This document shows positions 6,248 through 10,893 of a stretch of DNA of 10,893 nucleotides, piece by piece. This DNA comes from JAUVIB01 sp964424545 (GTDB lineage: Bacteria; Calditrichota; Calditrichia; Calditrichales; Calditrichaceae). The position numbers and the translations under genes were made by a program. The stretch covers positions 1-10,893 of the forward strand of contig CAYRJN010000130.1 of the NCBI GenBank assembly GCA_964424545.1. Reading direction: 5' to 3'. Numbering within the stretch: position 1 is the first letter of the stretch; the number at the start of each line of letters is the position of its first letter. Below the pieces are notes generated by a model, which did not search any database, was not told the origin of the DNA, and was given only the letters and a program-made list of their open reading frames with translations.

Positions 6248-8260
6248 ATGAAGAAGATAAAAACACTCATTTTAATTTCATTTGCTGTCATTTTTATGAT
6301 GCAAAATTCGAAAGCCGATAATATGAACTGGTGGCGCGAAGCGCGTTTCGGCCTTTTTATTCATTGGGGATTATATTCCATTCCCGCCGGAGAATGGAAC
6401 GGCGAAACCAACCATGCCGAATGGATACGGCATACGGCGCGAATACCGATTCATGAATATGAAAAATTCGTAAAGCAGTTCAATCCGTTAAAATTTAATG
6501 CGGAAGAATGGGTTAGAACGGCAAAGGAAGCCGGTATGAAATACATTGTTATTACAACCAAGCATCATGACGGTTTTTGTCTGTTCGATTCCAAATACAC
6601 CGATTTTGATATTATGTCAACGCCCTTTAAACGCGACATAATGAAAGAACTTTCTACAGCGGCTCATCGCGAAGGATTGAAAATTTGTTGGTATTATTCC
6701 ATTGTGGACTGGCATCATCCCGACTACCTGCCGCGCCTTGAATGGGAGGAAAAAAATCGTCCAGCCGACGGTGCCGATTATGAGCGTTACGTGACTTATA
6801 TGAAAAATCAATTGCGCGAATTGGTGAAAAATTACGGCGATATCGGCGTGCTGTGGTTTGACGGCGAGTGGCAAAAAACATGGACGCATGAACGCGGCAA
6901 AGATTTATATTATTATCTTAAAAATTTGGAACCATCTATAATTATCAATAATCGTGTGGATAAAGGGCGATCAGGTATGGCCGGATTGACAAAAGGCGGG
7001 GACTATGTGGGCGATTTCGGTACACCGGAACAGGAAATTCCCGCTACGGGTCTGCCGGGAGTAGATTGGGAAACCTGTATGACCATGAACGATCACTGGG
7101 GCTATAATAAAAACGATCATAATTGGAAATCAAACAAGGAGCTGCTGCAAAAACTGGCCGATATCGCTTCAAAAGGCGGCAATTTTTTATTAAACGTTGG
7201 GCCGACTTCCGAAGGCTTATTCCCGCCTGAAAGCGTAGAACGATTACGAAGCATCGGGCGCTGGATGGCCGTAAACAGCGAATCCATTTACGGTACTTCC
7301 GCCAGCCCTTTTAAGAATTTACCTTGGGGGCGTTGTACGAAGCGTATGATTTACGGCGGAACGCGCCTTTATCTTCATGTGTTTGACTGGCCGACCGACG
7401 GAAAATTAACCGTGCCCGGTGTCGCCAATAAAGTTAAAACGGTCTATTTGCTCGGCTATCCTTCAATAAAAATAGATTATGTAAAACACGACGCGGATTT
7501 AATCTTATCCGTACCAAAAAAAGCGCCGGATAAAATCAACTCGGTGATCGTCTTGGATATCGACGGCGCTCCTGATATCGTTTATGCTCCCGAAATCATT
7601 ACAAGCTCGCCGATTTTTATCGATACGCTACGGGTTGCCATAAAATCCGATAGTTACGGTAGTGAAATTCGCTATACCTTAAATAACAGCGAACCTGCGA
7701 TACAATCTCCGATATATAAATCGCCTATAACCTTATCGACTACAACAATCGTTAAAGCGGCTGTTTTCAGAAACGGTAAACGAGTGAGTTCCGTCAGCAA
7801 AAAGGCCATTATCCGCGATTATAAAGCGGATAGGAAAGTAAACGGATTGAAATACGCCTATTATGAAGGGAAATGGGAAAAATTACCGGATTTTGAACGC
7901 TTAAAACCCTTGAAAACGGGCAAAACATTTTTAGTCGCGATCGACGACATTCCGACGAGGCAAGAAAATTACGCTATTGTCTATTCGTCAAACTTAAATA
8001 TTGAAGAAAAGGGAAAATATATTTTTTACTTAACCTCAAACGACGGAAGCCGACTTTACATCGATGGAAAATTAATCATTGATAACGACGGGCAGCACGG
8101 AAAAATAGAAAAGATGGAGCAGATTGAACTTTTCAAAGGGAAACATAAATTTAAGGTGGAATATTTTCAGGCTGAAGGGAAGGCGGAGCTTGATTTGTGC
8201 ATCAGCGGCGCGTTTTTAAATCAAGAAAATATCCCCGTTTCAATGTTATTTCCGCAATAG
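6248..8260 (+). CDS. Exported GH29 alpha-L-fucosidase with CHB_HEX-like and PA14 domains
   Basis: 670 residues. A signal peptide (1-23, basic MKKIK, hydrophobic core, likely cut after SKA) exports it; there is no lipobox and no T9SS tail, so a periplasmic location is likely. The GH29 barrel spans about 26-345, with family motifs FGLFIHWG (34-41), KHHDGF (105-110) and VLWFDGEW (201-208), where D205 is the expected nucleophile of this retaining enzyme. The acid/base is probably one of the glutamates in TPEQEIP or DWETCMTM; I cannot decide which. A beta-sandwich follows (350-440), then a chitobiase C-terminal-like domain (449-523, IRYTLNNSEPAI) and a PA14-like domain (530-668, LTSNDGSRLYIDGKLI), both often linked to carbohydrate binding. 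It should release terminal alpha-L-fucose from glycans. The gene stands alone, with its own terminator and no transporter or sulfatase alongside. Confidence 0.92.
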   Translation: MKKIKTLILISFAVIFMMQNSKADNMNWWREARFGLFIHWGLYSIPAGEWNGETNHAEWIRHTARIPIHEYEKFVKQFNPLKFNAEEWVRTAKEAGMKYIVITTKHHDGFCLFDSKYTDFDIMSTPFKRDIMKELSTAAHREGLKICWYYSIVDWHHPDYLPRLEWEEKNRPADGADYERYVTYMKNQLRELVKNYGDIGVLWFDGEWQKTWTHERGKDLYYYLKNLEPSIIINNRVDKGRSGMAGLTKGGDYVGDFGTPEQEIPATGLPGVDWETCMTMNDHWGYNKNDHNWKSNKELLQKLADIASKGGNFLLNVGPTSEGLFPPESVERLRSIGRWMAVNSESIYGTSASPFKNLPWGRCTKRMIYGGTRLYLHVFDWPTDGKLTVPGVANKVKTVYLLGYPSIKIDYVKHDADLILSVPKKAPDKINSVIVLDIDGAPDIVYAPEIITSSPIFIDTLRVAIKSDSYGSEIRYTLNNSEPAIQSPIYKSPITLSTTTIVKAAVFRNGKRVSSVSKKAIIRDYKADRKVNGLKYAYYEGKWEKLPDFERLKPLKTGKTFLVAIDDIPTRQENYAIVYSSNLNIEEKGKYIFYLTSNDGSRLYIDGKLIIDNDGQHGKIEKMEQIELFKGKHKFKVEYFQAEGKAELDLCISGAFLNQENIPVSMLFPQ

Positions 8261-8268
8261 AGTATTTG

Positions 8269-8306
8269 AAATACAAGACGGCGTTAATGCGCCGTCTTGT
8301 ATTTTT
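8269..8306 (+). terminator. Strong intrinsic terminator after the fucosidase gene
   Basis: A perfect 15 bp stem (8269-8283 with 8290-8304, core ACAAGACGGCG) closes a 6-base loop and runs into a short T tract (8302-8306), starting 8 bases after the stop codon. The other strand has A/T-rich flanks too, so it may also stop leftward transcripts from the convergent LRR gene. Confidence 0.85.
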
Positions 8307-8378
8307 ATAGGCATTATATGCGGGTTTCATGGCGCTCTCGGGAATAAGTAAGGAATATGTGTTTGCGCGTAGTTAAAC

Positions 8379-8407
8379 GGGATAGGGGAAAATCTTCCCC
8401 TGATCCC
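8379..8407. terminator. Palindrome between convergent genes, possible terminator of the LRR gene
   Basis: GGGAT-AGGGGAA (8379-8390) pairs with TTCCCCT-g-ATCCC (8395-8407), 12 pairs with one bulge and a 4-base loop. It lies about 75 bases past the stop of the leftward LRR gene. There is no T run directly after it in that direction, so it may work poorly as an intrinsic terminator or be a repeat remnant. The rest of 8308-8482 shows nothing else of note. Confidence 0.4.
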
Positions 8408-8482
8408 TTATATTTTAGCTATGTGATTATGCCTATTAAGGCTTTTTTCCCAATAGATTACAAAACCTATAGTCATACGACA

Positions 8483-10893
8483 CTATTTTATTAATACCAT
8501 CTTTTTGATTTGTTGAAAATCACCGGCTTTTATTTCATAGTAATATATTCCGGTGGACAAGCTGCTGGCATTAAATGTCACCGAATGATAACCGGCCGCT
8601 TTTTTGGCGTTTAACAATACCGCAACTTTTTGTCCCAAGGTATTATAGACCGTGATGGTTACGTCGGCCGCTTCCGGCAGAGCGTATGCGATTTTTGTGC
8701 TGGGATTAAAGGGATTGGGATAGTTTTGCTTTAGAGCATAAGCCATCGGCTGCGAAGATAATTTGTTATCGTTTACGGCTGTACCGACATCAATATGTAA
8801 TTTTTGCGAACGACTGTAAAGGGTTAATCCGCTTACGATATCGTTGGTGATTCGGCAAATGTAGGTTCCCGAATCGCTTGTTTTTACGGAATCAATTTTA
8901 TAAACGCTCAGTGTGTCTCCGCTAAGCGCTTCGCCGTCTTTGTACCATTGATAGTGATTGGCGCTGCCGCCCACATCAACGGAAAAAGTTATGGAATCGC
9001 CCACCGTTAAGGTTGTATCCGTTTCTTCGCCGACGCTGTCCTGCGGGGAATAAAAAAAGGATTGAAATACCATATTGGGTTCAATGTCTTCAAATGTTAA
9101 ATTGTTATTTCTTATCTCTACATTAGTTAATACGGATGATAAAGCGCTTAAATCCGGAAAATAGTCAAATTTGTTAAAACTTAAATAGAGATATTTTAAC
9201 TTAGCCAAATTCCTTAAAGTATCGGGTACATTGCCGTAAAAATTATTTTTATTTAATTTAAGTGAGTATAAATTATTCAAGTTTCCAAGCCATTTTGGCA
9301 TTGTTCCGCTTAAATTATTGTAATCAAGAGATAAAATCCTTAATTCTGATAAATTCTGTATTGAATCCGGTATCTCGCCTGTAAAATTGTTGTGGTTCAA
9401 TACGAGCGATGTTAGATTTTTTAATCTTCCCAAGGAATTGGGAATAGATCCGCTTAATTGGTTATAGCTTAATGACAATCGACTTAATGATTTTATATTT
9501 CCTATAGAAGATGGTATGGAGCCGCTCAATCTATTAGAGGATAATTCTAAATTCCATAATGATTTCAGATTTGTAAGAGATTCGGGGATTTCACCGGTAA
9601 ATTGGTTTTGGAGTAAAATTAATAACGTCAAACTATGTAATTGTCCTATCCAATCGGGAATATTGCCTGTTAATTGATTATTTTGCAATCCTAAAAATCG
9701 TAAATTGGAAAGATTTACCAAGGAATCCGGTAAATTTCCGTTTATCTTATTGCCGGCAAAATTAATAGCTGTCAATTGATCTAATTTGCCCAATTCGTTT
9801 GGCAGGCGTCCCACGAGATTATTATTCGTCAATTTAATCCTTTCAACGCGCCCGTCGCTTACCGTTACTCCATACCACGTAGAAAGTGCGCTGTCTGATG
9901 ACAACCAATTATCGTTATTTGTCCAGTTATCGCCGTTTGTGCTGTCGTAGAACGCTACGAGAGCCAGTGAGTCTACGGTTAATCCGGATGCAATATGTAT
10001 ATTTATCGGTCGACTGTAAATCGTTAAGTCCGTGGCGACCGAATTTGTAATTATACAAGAATAAGATCCGGCATCGGAATCGTCGATGGAAGAAATAATA
10101 AAAATGCTGTCTGTAGCTCCGGCAATTTCATCCCCGTCTTTCAACCATTGATAATGTGTTGATGCGCCGCCGGCGCTGACATTCATAGTATAAGAACTGT
10201 CTTTCATAAGCATCGTATCAATATTTTCTCCGATACTATCTTGAGGCGAATATATATAACTAACTCCAAGGCCAATATTCGGTTCTATGGATGAAAAATC
10301 CAATTGATTCCCCTGTACATAGAATTGAATAATTGAATTGCCCATTGCGCTGCCGCTAAAATCAGGTATAGCGGCAAGGCGATTAAAAGAGATATCTAAC
10401 CAATGTAGGTTTTCCAAATTTTCAAGAGAGGCGGGCAGTTGACCGCTAAAATTATTATATCCAAGATATAGATTTACTATACTTGTTAATTCTCCCAATT
10501 CGGAAGGAATATATCCGCTGAGTTGATTGAATCTGAGATCTAATGTTTGCAAATTATTTAAATTACCCAATTCAGCAGGGATTAATCCGCTGAAATTATT
10601 ATAACTCAAATCTAAAATTTTCAAACCGGTAAGATTGCCCAATTCCGCAGGTATCGTACCGCTCAAGGAATCACCCTTCAAATATAAAGTTTCTAAATTT
10701 ATCAAAGCGCTTAGTTCCTGGGGTATCTGTCCGCTAAAGGAGTTCCGGCTAAGGGATAAATACTTTAATTTGCTTAGCAGGCCTATCTCGGCCGGAATGG
10801 CGCCTCCTATGCTGTTATTAGATATATCTAATTTTTTCAAGGCCGTTAGACTACCTATTTCAGACGTTAGGACGCCGCTTAACTTGTTGTATA
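8483..10893 (-). CDS. Large LRR/Ig-like surface protein with T9SS type A sorting domain (5' end outside window)
   Basis: The frame stays open to the right edge: upstream of the TTG at 10840 it reads YNKLSGVLTSEIGSLTA, a further repeat, so that TTG is not the start. At least 802 residues are visible. Numbering from the TTG: plant-type leucine-rich repeats (to about 185), an Ig-like domain (198-285, HYQWLKDG and GSYSCIITN), a cap with DSTNGDNWTNNDNW (299-312), about ten more 24-residue repeats (334-590), a second Ig-like domain (599-684), and a C-terminal sorting domain (704-785) opening with NYPNPFNPSTKIAYALP and ending GIYYYEIKAGDFQQIKKMVLIK. Each Ig-like domain keeps only the distal Cys. By family the protein is exported through T9SS and held at or released from the cell surface; binding to proteins or glycans is plausible but unproven. 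The signal peptide must lie beyond the window. Confidence 0.9.
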   Translation of the reverse strand, partial: YNKLSGVLTSEIGSLTALKKLDISNNSIGGAIPAEIGLLSKLKYLSLSRNSFSGQIPQELSALINLETLYLKGDSLSGTIPAELGNLTGLKILDLSYNNFSGLIPAELGNLNNLQTLDLRFNQLSGYIPSELGELTSIVNLYLGYNNFSGQLPASLENLENLHWLDISFNRLAAIPDFSGSAMGNSIIQFYVQGNQLDFSSIEPNIGLGVSYIYSPQDSIGENIDTMLMKDSSYTMNVSAGGASTHYQWLKDGDEIAGATDSIFIISSIDDSDAGSYSCIITNSVATDLTIYSRPINIHIASGLTVDSLALVAFYDSTNGDNWTNNDNWLSSDSALSTWYGVTVSDGRVERIKLTNNNLVGRLPNELGKLDQLTAINFAGNKINGNLPDSLVNLSNLRFLGLQNNQLTGNIPDWIGQLHSLTLLILLQNQFTGEIPESLTNLKSLWNLELSSNRLSGSIPSSIGNIKSLSRLSLSYNQLSGSIPNSLGRLKNLTSLVLNHNNFTGEIPDSIQNLSELRILSLDYNNLSGTMPKWLGNLNNLYSLKLNKNNFYGNVPDTLRNLAKLKYLYLSFNKFDYFPDLSALSSVLTNVEIRNNNLTFEDIEPNMVFQSFFYSPQDSVGEETDTTLTVGDSITFSVDVGGSANHYQWYKDGEALSGDTLSVYKIDSVKTSDSGTYICRITNDIVSGLTLYSRSQKLHIDVGTAVNDNKLSSQPMAYALKQNYPNPFNPSTKIAYALPEAADVTITVYNTLGQKVAVLLNAKKAAGYHSVTFNASSLSTGIYYYEIKAGDFQQIKKMVLIK
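9071..9841 (-). repeat. Tandem LRR-coding repeats, downstream block
   Basis: About ten units of 72 bases, each coding a 24-residue repeat of the form LxxLxLxxNxLSGxIPxxLGNL. The last unit departs from the consensus (FNKFDYFPDLSAL, then EDIEPNM) and acts as a C-terminal cap before the Ig-like domain. Near-identical short phrases such as LSGSIP recur in neighbouring units, making this a likely site for unit gain or loss. Confidence 0.8.
10286..10893 (-). repeat. Tandem LRR-coding repeats, upstream block (open at window edge)
   Basis: At least seven 72-base units of the same 24-residue repeat, ending in a cap (FNRLAAIPDFSG, then SSIEPNI) that is clearly related to the cap of the downstream block. 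Phrases such as SGLIPAELGNLNNL and SGTIPAELGNLTGL show close similarity between adjacent units. The block continues past the right edge of the window. Confidence 0.8.

Noticed and set aside
6067..6291. 74-residue leftward frame upstream of and overlapping the fucosidase start
   Set aside because: It overlaps the fucosidase ribosome binding site and signal peptide codons on the opposite strand, lacks its own binding site, and has no family resemblance.
8431..8448. GCCT-atta-AGGC followed by six T as a rightward terminator
   Set aside because: The stem is 4 bp only, and no rightward gene ends here; the fucosidase already has a much stronger terminator upstream.

Overview
The window most likely comes from a free-living bacterium of the FCB superphylum (Bacteroidota, Ignavibacteria, Calditrichota and relatives). 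The best clue is the surface protein at the right edge. It ends in a type IX secretion (T9SS) sorting domain that opens with NYPNPFNPSTKIAYALP, a wording common in Ignavibacteria and Calditrichota-like genomes. Its leucine-rich repeats of the plant type (SGxIPxxLGNL) and single-Cys Ig-like modules fit this. The DNA is AT-rich apart from one GC-rich segment near the left end. No rRNA or tRNA gene, CRISPR array or complete insertion sequence was seen. I cannot name a genus.

Left to right: positions 1-735 hold no convincing gene. They contain a truncated dispersed repeat, several short perfect palindromes and a GC-rich patch (about 430-712) that looks like a repetitive or transferred element. 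Positions 736-5507 are a leftward cluster of four genes forming a partner-switching signalling module. In order of transcription these are a membrane GAF/SpoIIE-type (RsbU-like) phosphatase, a STAS anti-anti-sigma protein (RsbV/SpoIIAA-like), a HATPase anti-sigma kinase (RsbW/SpoIIAB-like) and a soluble tandem-GAF SpoIIE-type phosphatase. Positions 5508-6247 are a divergent AT-rich intergenic region with a second copy of the dispersed repeat and candidate operators. Positions 6248-8260 (+) encode an exported GH29 alpha-L-fucosidase with extra C-terminal domains, followed by a strong hairpin terminator. Positions 8483-10893 (-) carry the 3' part of a large LRR/Ig surface protein that is open at the right window edge.

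The four-gene cluster makes sense as one switch. The kinase would phosphorylate the STAS protein on Ser58 and hold a downstream target. Either phosphatase, one reading a membrane signal and one a cytosolic signal, would remove the phosphate and let the STAS protein pull the kinase off its target. No sigma factor or other target is encoded here, so the output is unknown. The fucosidase and the LRR protein are separate units; they suggest breakdown of fucose-containing glycans and surface adhesion, with no visible link to the switch.
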